From NCBI RefSeq assembly GCF_001591665.1, contig NZ_BCVI01000001.1, positions 1-53,161 of the forward strand: a stretch of DNA of 53,161 nt, written 5' to 3'. Shown piece by piece: positions 25,713 through 34,293 of this stretch (positions are counted from its first letter, which is position 1; each line of letters starts with the position of its first letter). A model generated the notes under the pieces. The model did no database searches. It had not been told where the DNA came from and worked only from the letters and a program-made list of their open reading frames with translations. The translations under genes and the position numbers were made by a program. Source of the stretch: Neobacillus soli NBRC 102451 (GTDB taxonomy: Bacteria; Bacillota; Bacilli; Bacillales; Cytobacillaceae).

Positions 25713-27695
25713 ATGTTTTTATTTGCTAACGCAACCATTTATATTGGATTAGCACTGGCGGTTTATTCTCTCCTCATAATCACACTGGGGATTAGTACAA
25801 AAAATCAAAGGCTTATAAACAGTGGCAAAGGCGGGATGATTGCTTTATTAGTTTGTTCATCACTGGCCATGATGTCCTTGTTCTATCTTTTAGCCACATC
25901 TTCGTTCCAATACGAATACGTTCACGATTATACCAGCAGTGAACTTCCGATCATTTATAAACTTACCGCCTTATGGGCAGGTAATGCAGGTTCCTTGTTA
26001 TTGTGGACATTCTTCTTAACGCTTTACATGATTATGATTGCCTTTTCAAGAAAGTTGAAAGGAAACCCAATGGTCCCGTATGTTTCAGCTATTTTACTAG
26101 CCAATGCGGTTTTCTTCTTTTTCATCCTGGGATTTGTAGCAAAACCATTCCTTCTCTTAGATAACGTTCCAATAGAGGGAAAAGGCTTAAATCCAATGCT
26201 TCAAAATCCTGGAATGATTATTCATCCAGTCACACTTTATCTCGGATATGTAGGTCTAGCCATTCCGTTTGCCTTTGCGATGGCAGCACTAATCTTGAAA
26301 AACGTCGATGATTTCTGGATTAAAATGACAAGACGCTGGACGATTATTGCGTGGTTATTTTTAAGCCTTGGCAATATTTTTGGCGGCCAATGGGCATATG
26401 TGGAGCTTGGATGGGGCGGCTACTGGGCTTGGGACCCCGTTGAAAATGCCTCCTTTATGCCATGGTTAACCGCAACCGCGTTCTTGCATTCCGTGATGAT
26501 TCAAGAACGGAAAAATATGCTGAAAATATGGAATATCAGCTTAATCATTGTTTCTTATGCACTGACATTGTTTGGTACCTTCTTAGTACGAAGCGGGGTA
26601 CTGACCTCTGTCCATGCCTTTGCCAATTCAAATCTAGGATTATACTTCCTAATCTTCATGGGCGTAGCTGTAATCGGGGCACTCTATGTATTAATGAGCC
26701 GTTACAATATGCTAAAACGCAGTGCAGGGGAATTTAATTCCTTTGTTTCCAAAGAAAGCAGCTTCTTAGTTAATAATCTATTACTTGTAGGAGCAGCATT
26801 TGCCGTATTCTGGGGCACCATTTTCCCGCTCGTATCTGAAGCAGTCCGCGGGACAAAAGTAACGGTGGGGCTTCCATTTTTTAATAAGGTTGAAGCACCA
26901 ATTCTATTATCAATGATGTTTGTTATGGCCGTTTGTCCGATGCTTGCTTGGCAGAGATCGACAGTAAAGAACCTCAAGAAGAACTTCATGATACCGGCTA
27001 TCCTTGCTGTTCTAGGCATGGTTTTGATGGTGGTCCTTGGAATCCAGAAGGCATGGGCAGTAATCGGGTATGGGGTTATCATTCTATTATTAATCACACA
27101 CTTCTTAGAGTTTTATAGAGGTGTAAAAGCCAGAAGAAAAATGACGAAGGAATCCCCTCTTGTTGCCTTGTACCGATTAATGATAAGAAATCGCCGCAGG
27201 TATGGAGGATATATCGTTCATCTTGGGATTGCCTTTATAGCTATGGGGATTATTGGCTCACAGAATTATGATTTAGAGACGATGAAAACCGTTTCCTTAG
27301 GACAATCGATTGAATTAAAAGATTATCGAATCAATTATGATCGTCTCGACCAGAAAAGAGAAGGAATCAATGATATCGTCTATGCTGACGTCACAGTCTT
27401 TAGAAATGGTAAAAAACTAGGCACCTACCAGCCGGAAAAAGTATTTTATGGTAACTGGGAACAGCCTTCTTCGGAAGTGGCGATTATTTCCTCCCTTAAG
27501 GAAGACTTATACATTGTATTAAGTGCTTGGGAAGATGATGGCAAAGCCACATTTGTCGTAAAAGTAAATCCGATGATGAACTGGTTATGGATTGGTTCCT
27601 TCATGATTGTTATCGGTGCGCTGTTCGCGGTTTGGAACGGAAAATATGGAAATGTCACTCCGAGATACACAGGAGCTCGCAAGGAGGTGTCTTAA
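25713..27695 (+). CDS. ccmF: CcmF cytochrome c haem lyase
   Basis: A 660-residue membrane protein with about 14 helices. The WWD-type haem-handling domain is WGGYWAWDPVENASFMPW (Trp234 to about 251), and conserved flanking histidines are visible (HPVTLYLGYVGLA, FLHSVMIQERK). Its length is normal for CcmF (about 650). It joins haem to CxxCH motifs on apocytochromes with CcmH. The gene ends one base before ccmH (its stop is at 27693-27695). The N-terminus, MFLFANATIYIGLALAVY, follows GAAGGTGA. Confidence 0.95.
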   Translation: MFLFANATIYIGLALAVYSLLIITLGISTKNQRLINSGKGGMIALLVCSSLAMMSLFYLLATSSFQYEYVHDYTSSELPIIYKLTALWAGNAGSLLLWTFFLTLYMIMIAFSRKLKGNPMVPYVSAILLANAVFFFFILGFVAKPFLLLDNVPIEGKGLNPMLQNPGMIIHPVTLYLGYVGLAIPFAFAMAALILKNVDDFWIKMTRRWTIIAWLFLSLGNIFGGQWAYVELGWGGYWAWDPVENASFMPWLTATAFLHSVMIQERKNMLKIWNISLIIVSYALTLFGTFLVRSGVLTSVHAFANSNLGLYFLIFMGVAVIGALYVLMSRYNMLKRSAGEFNSFVSKESSFLVNNLLLVGAAFAVFWGTIFPLVSEAVRGTKVTVGLPFFNKVEAPILLSMMFVMAVCPMLAWQRSTVKNLKKNFMIPAILAVLGMVLMVVLGIQKAWAVIGYGVIILLLITHFLEFYRGVKARRKMTKESPLVALYRLMIRNRRRYGGYIVHLGIAFIAMGIIGSQNYDLETMKTVSLGQSIELKDYRINYDRLDQKREGINDIVYADVTVFRNGKKLGTYQPEKVFYGNWEQPSSEVAIISSLKEDLYIVLSAWEDDGKATFVVKVNPMMNWLWIGSFMIVIGALFAVWNGKYGNVTPRYTGARKEVS

Positions 27696-27696
27696 T

Positions 27697-28203
27697 ATGA
27701 AAAGTAAAATTTATATAGGACTCCTTATGTTTGCTTTTATCTTTCTGGGATCATTCCTTCAAGTGGAAGCAGCGAAACAATACGACTATAAATCTGCTGA
27801 ATTCAAAGCGGTGGCATCTCAATTCGCCTGTACCTGTGGCTGTGGTCAAGATCATTATGAATGTGATCCAAACACTTGCAACCTTACGACTGATTTTAAA
27901 AAAGATTTAGTTGAGATGATGAATAAGGGCTGGGATAAGGATAAAATCCGTGCTTACTATGTCAATATTTATGGTGAAGAGATATTGACTGCGCCAGAGA
28001 AAAGTGGTTTCAGCTTAACCGCTTGGGTACTACCTTTCGTTGTATTAGGCGCAGCCGCACTTGCAGTGTTATTTATCATTCGTAAATGGGTGAAAAAACG
28101 GGGGCCCGAAGGACCAGTCACTGAATACGAGAACACTGAAGATGAAATAGAAGAAGAAATTCTATCTTCCATGATTGATGAAGAACGCAAAAAGTATCTT
28201 TAG
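27697..28203 (+). CDS. ccmH: CcmH-family apocytochrome thiol protein
   Basis: A 168-residue protein with an N-terminal signal/anchor, a thiol motif FACTCGCGQ (Cys45, Cys47, Cys49) and two more cysteines (Cys56, Cys61), then a C-terminal helix (about 110-130). Classical CcmH has LRCxxC; the CxCGC form here is a Gram-positive variant. It would keep apocytochrome CxxCH cysteines reduced for haem attachment. The ATG at 27697 follows AAGGAGG inside the ccmF end. The CxCGC pattern is also found in the PCYCGC lipoprotein of this block. Confidence 0.85.
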   Translation: MKSKIYIGLLMFAFIFLGSFLQVEAAKQYDYKSAEFKAVASQFACTCGCGQDHYECDPNTCNLTTDFKKDLVEMMNKGWDKDKIRAYYVNIYGEEILTAPEKSGFSLTAWVLPFVVLGAAALAVLFIIRKWVKKRGPEGPVTEYENTEDEIEEEILSSMIDEERKKYL

Positions 28204-28215
28204 GATGTGAACAAA

Positions 28216-28590
28216 ATGCATGATATTACAGTCATTTCGATGGTTTTTACGGCCGTATTGGCGTTATCCTGTCTATTTCTAATATTGTCACCGTTTTTTA
28301 AGTGGGGACCCAACCTACATGCCGGCACAAAGAATCCAGATTTGGTTTCGACAAAAGAGGCCCTCTTGACAACCCTCAATGAAATAGAGTTTGAGTACAA
28401 GATGGATAAAATTTCGTACGCTGATTACAAAAATTTAAAGAAACAATATGAATCAGAAGTGGTTAGCATTATGAAGGAAGAAGAACAAATGATAGAAAAA
28501 GACGTTGATAAAGATTTAATGGCCGAAGTGGAAAAGGAAATTGAAGCGCAAATGAAAACCTATAAGAATAAAAAGGGGGAAGGAAAGTGA
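28216..28590 (+). CDS. CcmI-like single-helix protein
   Basis: A 124-residue protein with one N-terminal helix (VISMVFTAVLALSCLFLIL) and a cytoplasmic coiled-coil tail that begins with LLTTLNEIEFEYKMDKISYADYKNL split over residues 53-77. This LxEIEFDYxxGKISxxDY pattern is the N-terminal module of CcmI, without the C-terminal TPR domain. The ATG at 28216 is 9 bases after AGGA; a GTG at 28207 is too close. It overlaps the next gene by four bases. Confidence 0.75.
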   Translation: MHDITVISMVFTAVLALSCLFLILSPFFKWGPNLHAGTKNPDLVSTKEALLTTLNEIEFEYKMDKISYADYKNLKKQYESEVVSIMKEEEQMIEKDVDKDLMAEVEKEIEAQMKTYKNKKGEGK

Positions 28591-29582
28591 TCAAGAAAAT
28601 CACAGTTTTCTTCCTCGGGGTGATGCTTTTAATCCCTTTTCATGGATTAGCAGCATCGGATCCAAAGATTACGATTGATATGCATTACCTTGTTGTCAGC
28701 CCGGCTGAAGACGGTTCAACGAATATGATGAATATGGTGAACTATACAAATACCTCTGACAGGGAATTTGCTGGTGATGGAAAAGGGGAGGCCGTTTTAA
28801 CTGTAACCCTTCCTAAAGGAGCAAAGGATCTAAATTTTTTAGATAACCAAATAGCCTTTAAACAAGTGGATAAAGGCTTTATTACTACAACTCCTGTTCC
28901 GGGAAATCAAACCGTTGTGCTGCCTTATAGTTATCGAATGGAAAAGGGAAAGGAAATTAATTTAACAACAGACTATCCCGTACAAATGATGCAGATCCTC
29001 GTCCCAGAAGGAAGAGGAAGTATTGAAGTAAAAGGCGCCGAAGCGACTAGTCAAGGGATCTTCAAATTTGATGACCAAAATTACTTTGGCTACAGTATTG
29101 AAGGAATTAAAGTAAACCAAACGTTCACACTCAGGTATAACAAAGATGTCCAGCCTGCTGCGGGTGAGACGAAAACTATGGAAACCATAAGCGAAGGCGG
29201 AAAAAACAGTTCAGTGACGCATACAGCTCCAGCTTTCCATAATCCTGGCCACCTAAGGATGTGGGCACAGTCGCCGCTGCATCGCTTCAACCCACACGTT
29301 TTCTTAATTATCTTATTGGCCATTATCATCGCCGGAATTTCCTATTATACCTACTTTAGAAGGAAAGCAAGAATGGAAGCGGAAAAACTAGGATCCGATA
29401 AGGAAGAGAAAGCATTTAAGCAGTTAATAGCTAAGCAAAAAGCAATTATGGATAAAATTATTGAATTAGAGGATACCTTCGGTGATGGTCGGCTTTCAGA
29501 GAAAGAATATCATGCAAAGCTTGAGGCATATAAGCAACACCTTGTCCAAGTAAAATTAAATCTACGTAATTTTATTGAGTAA
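28587..29582 (+). CDS. Membrane-anchored extracytoplasmic protein within the ccm operon
   Basis: A 331-residue protein not recognised as a named family. A signal peptide (about 1-22) is followed by a beta-rich extracytoplasmic domain (about 25-200), a linker with HTAPAFHNPGHLRMW, one membrane helix (about 237-255; VFLIILLAIIIAGISYYTYF) and a cytoplasmic coiled coil with an ELEDTFGDGRLSEKEYHAKL segment. This tail resembles CcmI-type and zinc-ribbon CcmH-associated modules. It has the same layout as the protein at 24166. It overlaps its upstream neighbour and is followed closely by ccmA, so it belongs to the ccm unit. The start ATG/GTG region has GGGGGAAGGAAAGTG before it. Confidence 0.7.
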   Translation: MIKKITVFFLGVMLLIPFHGLAASDPKITIDMHYLVVSPAEDGSTNMMNMVNYTNTSDREFAGDGKGEAVLTVTLPKGAKDLNFLDNQIAFKQVDKGFITTTPVPGNQTVVLPYSYRMEKGKEINLTTDYPVQMMQILVPEGRGSIEVKGAEATSQGIFKFDDQNYFGYSIEGIKVNQTFTLRYNKDVQPAAGETKTMETISEGGKNSSVTHTAPAFHNPGHLRMWAQSPLHRFNPHVFLIILLAIIIAGISYYTYFRRKARMEAEKLGSDKEEKAFKQLIAKQKAIMDKIIELEDTFGDGRLSEKEYHAKLEAYKQHLVQVKLNLRNFIE

Positions 29583-29604
29583 CCGCTTGTTGGGAGAGAT
29601 TCTT

Positions 29605-30309
29605 ATGATTGAAATAAAAAAGCTATCGAAGCAAGCTGATAATAAGTTTATCCTGCGAGGTATCGACCTCCGGGTAAATAAAGGTGAAACGGTAGCCGTC
29701 CTTGGGCCAAATGGTGCTGGTAAAAGCACGCTTCTAAAGGTGCTGGCAACCTTGATCAAACCCACAGCAGGGCATGTTTTGATGAATGGGCTGGATTTGA
29801 GGAAAAACCATATCGAAATAAAAAAAGTAATAGGTTATTTACCACATTCCAGCTTGCTTTATGACCATTACTCCCCGTTAGAAAATCTTGTTTTCTTTGG
29901 GAATATTTACGGGGTGAATAATGTAGAACAAAGAGCGGTTAATCTTGTCAAAGAAGTTGGATTATCTTTCTTTTTGAATGAACCGGTGAAGAACTTTTCC
30001 CGTGGCATGATTCAACGAATTGCCATCGCCCGGGCAATTATCCATGAGCCGGAGGTTCTTCTTTTGGATGAACCGCACACAGGATTGGATCAAGGGGCGA
30101 TTTCAATTCTAAATAATGTCATCCTTTCGATGAAGGAAAAGGGAACAACAACGTTAATGGTTACCCACGATTTCAAACAAGCAGCTGAAATTTGCGACCG
30201 AATTATCATTGTGAAAAACGGTAAGATTGTCGATGATTTTAGAATTGAAACCAGGAATCAAGGTTTTGTTTCTGAAAAATATGAGCTGCAAGTGGAGGGT
30301 GTATCATGA
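29605..30309 (+). CDS. ccmA: CcmA haem-exporter ATPase
   Basis: A 234-residue ABC ATPase. Walker A is GPNGAGKST (34-42), the signature is NFSRGMIQR, Walker B is VLLLDEPHTGLD and the switch histidine is in MVTHDFKQ. With CcmB, C and D it drives release of holo-CcmE. The ATG at 29605 follows TGGGAGAGA. The assignment to CcmA rather than another ABC ATPase rests on its place between ccmE-F-H and ccmB-C. Its stop overlaps the ccmB start (ATGA). Confidence 0.92.
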   Translation: MIEIKKLSKQADNKFILRGIDLRVNKGETVAVLGPNGAGKSTLLKVLATLIKPTAGHVLMNGLDLRKNHIEIKKVIGYLPHSSLLYDHYSPLENLVFFGNIYGVNNVEQRAVNLVKEVGLSFFLNEPVKNFSRGMIQRIAIARAIIHEPEVLLLDEPHTGLDQGAISILNNVILSMKEKGTTTLMVTHDFKQAAEICDRIIIVKNGKIVDDFRIETRNQGFVSEKYELQVEGVS

Positions 30310-30986
30310 ACTTATTTCGAACAGCCCTCTTTCTAGCAAAAAAAGATTTATATTCTGAGTTAAAAACTAAACAAATTCTAACCACACAAATTATCTTCGC
30401 CGGACTTGTTATTGTGGTTTTCAGCTTTGCTTTCGACCCGGCAAATAATACAACAAAAGCGGTCATTCCTGGGGTCATATGGGTTATTATCGTGTTTGCT
30501 GGTATTTTAGGTCTTAATCGCTCGTTTATTTCGGAACAGCGAAATGATACGATGCAAGGATTATTGGTAGCGCCAATGGAGTCGGCGAGCATTTATTTAG
30601 GGAAATTCCTCGCGAATTTTACAATGATGCTAATAGTAGAACTAGTTTCAATCCCGTTTTTATTCTTATTATTTGATTTCAAATTTCTTGGCAGTTTACC
30701 TTATTTTATTTTGGTCGTATTCTTGGGAAGCTTTGGATTTATCGCAATCGGTACTTTTTTAGCTGCTTTGGCGGCTAATTCTAAGAGCAGTGAAATGCTG
30801 CTTCCGCTATTGCTTTTTCCCATCACAACCCCAATTTTAATCGGTGTTGTTCAAGCAACCAGAATCATATTAACGAATATGGAAAAGCTTGCGAGTGCCA
30901 TCGCATGGATCCAATTGGTCACTGCGTATGATGTTATCTTCTTTGTTGTTTGTTTCTTACTAATTGATTATGTGCTGGAGGTTTAA
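30306..30986 (+). CDS. ccmB: CcmB haem-exporter membrane subunit
   Basis: A 226-residue membrane protein with six helices and the CcmB pattern: AKKDLYSELKTKQILTTQ near the start, NRSFISEQRNDTMQGLL, and LLFPITTPILIGVVQATR. It pairs with CcmA in the ABC part of System I. The start overlaps the ccmA stop and a GGAGGG site lies in the ccmA end. Confidence 0.92.
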   Translation: MNLFRTALFLAKKDLYSELKTKQILTTQIIFAGLVIVVFSFAFDPANNTTKAVIPGVIWVIIVFAGILGLNRSFISEQRNDTMQGLLVAPMESASIYLGKFLANFTMMLIVELVSIPFLFLLFDFKFLGSLPYFILVVFLGSFGFIAIGTFLAALAANSKSSEMLLPLLLFPITTPILIGVVQATRIILTNMEKLASAIAWIQLVTAYDVIFFVVCFLLIDYVLEV

Positions 30987-30989
30987 GTG

Positions 30990-31751
30990 ATGAGTATGAA
31001 TCTCGAACGAGGGAAAGCGGTGCTTTCTGGAGCTCAATTGACGGATACGAAGAAGCCAAATTTATCAAAAATTTTATTTGGTGCTGCGGTCATTACCATG
31101 CTGGTATCCCTTTATTTTATCTTTATCTTTGCTGCGGAAGAAAAAACAATGGGTGCGGCACAAAAAATCTTTTATTTTCATGTAAGCTCTGCTTGGCTTG
31201 CTTTCATGGCATTCTTTGTCACATTTGTATTTAGTATTTTGTTTTTAATCAAGCGAAAAAGAATCTTTGATACTTATGCCTATGTTTCGGCGGAAATTGG
31301 TGTTGTTTTTACCATCATTGTTTTAACAACAGGTCCTATTTGGGCGAAATCAGCTTGGAATACCTGGTGGGTTTGGGAACCGCGCTTAATAACGACGTTG
31401 ATTCTATTTTTTATCTATATTGCCTATATTATGATTCGGCAAATGGATGGTGTTTGGGATAAAAAAGCACGACTTGCTTCCGTTTTTGGAATTATCGGAT
31501 TTGCTGATGTTCCAATTGTATTTTTTGCGATTCGTTGGTGGCAAACAAAGTTTCACCCAATCGTTTTTGGTGAGGGTCCTTCCCAAAAAGGCGGCGGCAT
31601 TGAGGATACCATGCTAGTCGCATTGCTCGTAACGATTACCGCTTTTACCATTCTTTATTCCTACCTTCTTCATAAGGGCGTTTCTTTTGAAAAGATGAAA
31701 ATAATGGTAGAGCGATATAAAGAAAAACTAAGAGAAGACTTAGAAAACTAG
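30990..31751 (+). CDS. ccmC: CcmC haem-handling protein
   Basis: A 253-residue membrane protein with six helices that loads haem onto CcmE. The haem-handling loop reads WNTWWVWEPRL (Trp123-Leu133); the usual CcmC has WGTWWVWDARL, so Glu130 replaces the conserved Asp. Histidines flanking the loop (FYFHVSSAWL; RWWQTKFHPIVF) are present. The ATG at 30990 follows GGAGG at 8 bases; a GTG just before it is an alternative. Confidence 0.92.
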   Translation: MSMNLERGKAVLSGAQLTDTKKPNLSKILFGAAVITMLVSLYFIFIFAAEEKTMGAAQKIFYFHVSSAWLAFMAFFVTFVFSILFLIKRKRIFDTYAYVSAEIGVVFTIIVLTTGPIWAKSAWNTWWVWEPRLITTLILFFIYIAYIMIRQMDGVWDKKARLASVFGIIGFADVPIVFFAIRWWQTKFHPIVFGEGPSQKGGGIEDTMLVALLVTITAFTILYSYLLHKGVSFEKMKIMVERYKEKLREDLEN

Positions 31752-31763
31752 GAGGAATTGATC

Positions 31764-31895
31764 ATGGGTTACGAATTTATGTATGGTGCTTATTCAGTTG
31801 CATGGGTGGTTATATTTGCTTACGTGTTAATTATCGGTAAAAGACATACCAAGCTTAAAAAGGAAATTGAATTCTTAAAACAACTAGAAAAATAA
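31764..31895 (+). CDS. ccmD: CcmD-like small membrane protein
   Basis: A 43-residue protein: MGYEFMYGAYSVAWVVIF, then a helix ending in GKRHTKLKKEIEFLKQLEK. The single helix plus a charged coiled tail is the CcmD pattern, which joins CcmA-B-C and helps release holo-CcmE. AGGAGGA lies 6 bases before the ATG, 12 bases after the ccmC stop. It is short enough to be overlooked by gene finders. Confidence 0.85.
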   Translation: MGYEFMYGAYSVAWVVIFAYVLIIGKRHTKLKKEIEFLKQLEK

Positions 31896-31929
31896 CTAGT
31901 AATGATAAAAGGCGTCGGGAGGAAAAACG

Positions 31930-32439
31930 ATGAACAAGCGGGTTATCAAATTACTCGTATTGATTCTAATTGTAGGTATGTTCGGCTTTTTTGCTTATAG
32001 CTTAGTTACGAAAGGCAAGCACACGGATATTGGCGATAAGGCATATAATTTCGAGCTGCAAAATATAGATGGAAGCAACACCAAGCTTTCGAAGTATAAG
32101 GATAAGGTTATTATCTTGAATTATTTTGCAAGCTGGTGTAAACCTTGTAAAGAAGAGTTCCCTGAACTAGCAGCATTTCAAAAGGATTATGGTGATAAAT
32201 ATCCTCTGCTTATGATTAACCGCGGCGAAACGATTGATAAGGTTAATAAAGTTACTACTAATAATAAAGATGGAATGACCTATCTTTTCGATTATAATGC
32301 CAAGGTTTCAAAAATATATAATGTGACAGGTCAGCCCGAAACATTCGTGATTGATAAACAAGGCGTCATAAGGGAGCACTTTAACGGTGCCATCACAGAA
32401 ATGCAATTGTATAATTGGGTTAAAAAATATGATAACTAA
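31930..32439 (+). CDS. TlpA/ResA-type thioredoxin (CcmG role)
   Basis: A 169-residue membrane-anchored thioredoxin-like protein. An N-terminal helix (about 5-24) precedes a TlpA/AhpC-TSA fold with the redox motif Cys70-KP-Cys73 (ASWCKPCKEEFPEL) and the cis-proline region GQPETFVID. Such proteins reduce the cysteines of apocytochrome c. Position as the last gene of the ccm unit fits the CcmG role; ResA in Bacillus System II is a relative. The ribosome site is GGGAGG. Confidence 0.88.
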   Translation: MNKRVIKLLVLILIVGMFGFFAYSLVTKGKHTDIGDKAYNFELQNIDGSNTKLSKYKDKVIILNYFASWCKPCKEEFPELAAFQKDYGDKYPLLMINRGETIDKVNKVTTNNKDGMTYLFDYNAKVSKIYNVTGQPETFVIDKQGVIREHFNGAITEMQLYNWVKKYDN

Positions 32440-32448
32440 ATTCAATTG

Positions 32449-32490
32449 AAAAAGGGATTGAACCATAATTATTGGTTCAATCCCTTTTTT
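32449..32490. terminator. Terminator between the ccm operon and the SIMPL gene
   Basis: A 17-bp stem (32449-32465 with 32473-32489) followed by a T-run on the plus strand and a matching A-run on the other side. It serves the converging genes and marks the end of the ccm unit. Confidence 0.9.
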
Positions 32491-32491
32491 A

Positions 32492-33160
32492 TTAAACTGT
32501 TCGATAGTGAAATTCCGCTGCAATATTAGCCTTAACGACAATTTGTCCAGGTTCAAATTGTGTGGAGCTTAGTCCCTTTACCATAGTTTCAGGTTGATGA
32601 TAAAAAGGCTGAACAGTACTTCCTACTTCGACGACCAAACTAGGAGTAGCAAGTAATGTCACATTTAATGTACTGGCAATTGTTTTTGCCTTTTCGGTCG
32701 CATTGTTTAAGGCGAGGACCAAGGCTTGCCGGTAAAAAGAATCTTCATTTTTCACTGTAAATTTAACATTGGCGACATAATTCACTCCGTTTTGTACTGC
32801 CGTATCAACTACCTTGCCTACCATTGATAAATCCTCTATTTTCACCTGTAATATATGAGTTATTTTATAGCCGCGGAAAATTTGTTTCCCCTGATCAAAA
32901 TCATAATTGGATTCAATCCTATAATCGAAGGTTTGTAAATGATTTTGGAGAATTCCGAGTGCTAGCAGGGAATTGATTACCTTTGTCGCTTCAAGAGAAT
33001 TCTCTTGCTGAGCGGCAACCAGTTCCTTCTTTTCAGTTATGACCCCTATATTGATTGATGCCGTGTCAGGTTGTACCGCCAATTCACCTTCGCCAGTTAC
33101 TTTTATTAAATGATCCTTAGGATGCTGTCCACCCCGGTTTGGCAGCTGGTAATTATACAT
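32492..33160 (-). CDS. SIMPL-domain (YggE/DUF541) protein
   Basis: A 222-residue protein of the SIMPL/DUF541 family, with the family pattern VTGEGELAVQPDTASINIGV at the start of the domain and NATEKAKTIASTLNVTL near its end. It has no signal peptide, unlike E. coli YggE, which is secreted. The general role is linked to oxidative stress in E. coli but is not established. It is convergent with the ccm operon and is the last gene before the conserved spoIIIA block. Confidence 0.88.
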   Translation of the reverse strand: MYNYQLPNRGGQHPKDHLIKVTGEGELAVQPDTASINIGVITEKKELVAAQQENSLEATKVINSLLALGILQNHLQTFDYRIESNYDFDQGKQIFRGYKITHILQVKIEDLSMVGKVVDTAVQNGVNYVANVKFTVKNEDSFYRQALVLALNNATEKAKTIASTLNVTLLATPSLVVEVGSTVQPFYHQPETMVKGLSSTQFEPGQIVVKANIAAEFHYRTV

Positions 33161-33303
33161 GTTTCCTTTCCCCCTTTACGTTTGTTCCTATATATAAATT
33201 ACGGTAAATTCTCAAGAAATGTTCCACAATAAAAATTTGTTCTAGTAATGCTTGTAAAAAAATAGAATGAAAATATAGTTTGCAAGAATTGACAGATTTG
33301 AAA

Positions 33304-33332
33304 GTCATAATGTGACCAGGCAGGCATACATT
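33304..33332 (+). promoter_or_regulatory. Sigma-E promoter of the spoIIIA operon
   Basis: GTCATAAT (33304-33311), 13 bases, then CATACATT (33325-33332) match the mother-cell sigma-E pattern (-35 ATATT-like, -10 CATACANT). It lies 38 bases before the spoIIIAA start. Expression in the mother cell during engulfment is expected. Confidence 0.75.
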
Positions 33333-33369
33333 TTAATTAATGAGAAGAGAATTTCAGGGAGGAACTTTC

Positions 33370-34293
33370 GTGGAAACGATTCTAAACTTTTTACCTAAAA
33401 ATATAGCCGACCTAATCAGCCAAATCCCTCCTAACCAAAAAGATGAACTGGAAGAAATCCGCATTCGCATTAATCGGCCGATTGAAATGACGATGAAAGG
33501 AGCACCTAAGTTTTTATCGTATATTATTCAGCCTGAGGATGCGTTTCATCTGATGAATAAAATCAGTCATTTCTCCATTTATACGCTTGAAGAAGAGCTG
33601 AAGCGGGGTTTTATTACCGTTTCTGGAGGCCATCGAATTGGACTTGCCGGTAAGGTAATCCTTGAGGACGGAAGGGTTAAGGCCATAAGGGATATCTCCT
33701 CTTTTAATATCCGGATAGCAAGGGAAAAGGTAGGGATAGCGGAACCCCTTATTCCATATATATTTCAAGGCAGCTGGATGCATACGATGGTGATTGGACC
33801 GCCGCAAACAGGAAAAACGACATTGCTTCGTGATATTGCAAGAATTGCCTCTTCTGGAAGCAAGGCGAGGGGCATCCAAGCCAGTAAAGTGGGGATTGTC
33901 GATGAACGAAGTGAAATTGCTGGATGTGTTAATGGGATCCCGCAATTGACTTTTGGGAACCGCTTGGATGTATTAGATGCTTGTCCAAAAGCAGAAGGAA
34001 TGATGATGATGATTCGCTCAATGAGTCCAGATGTCCTTGTTGTTGATGAAATCGGCCGGAAAGAAGATGCCGAGGCCATTCAGGAGGCAGTTCATGCAGG
34101 GATCAAGTTAATGATGACCACTCATGGGACGAGCATGGAAGAGGTAAGAAATCGACCATCATTACAGCATATTCTTGAGCAAAAAATCTTCCAACGGTTC
34201 GTGGTCCTTAGCAGAGCCTCTGGTCCTGGAACGATTACACATATATTAAATGCGAGTGGAAAAGAAATGAACCAAAAAGTGAGTGTGACTTAA
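33370..34293 (+). CDS. spoIIIAA: Stage III sporulation ATPase SpoIIIAA
   Basis: A 307-residue ATPase related to type II/IV secretion ATPases, part of the channel between mother cell and forespore. Walker A is GPPQTGKTTLLRD, and the Walker B region is DVLVVDEIGRKEDAE. The GTG at 33370 is chosen because GGGAGG lies 8 bases before it; a longer frame from 33340 would cover that site. It starts the eight-gene operon. Confidence 0.95.
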   Translation: METILNFLPKNIADLISQIPPNQKDELEEIRIRINRPIEMTMKGAPKFLSYIIQPEDAFHLMNKISHFSIYTLEEELKRGFITVSGGHRIGLAGKVILEDGRVKAIRDISSFNIRIAREKVGIAEPLIPYIFQGSWMHTMVIGPPQTGKTTLLRDIARIASSGSKARGIQASKVGIVDERSEIAGCVNGIPQLTFGNRLDVLDACPKAEGMMMMIRSMSPDVLVVDEIGRKEDAEAIQEAVHAGIKLMMTTHGTSMEEVRNRPSLQHILEQKIFQRFVVLSRASGPGTITHILNASGKEMNQKVSVT

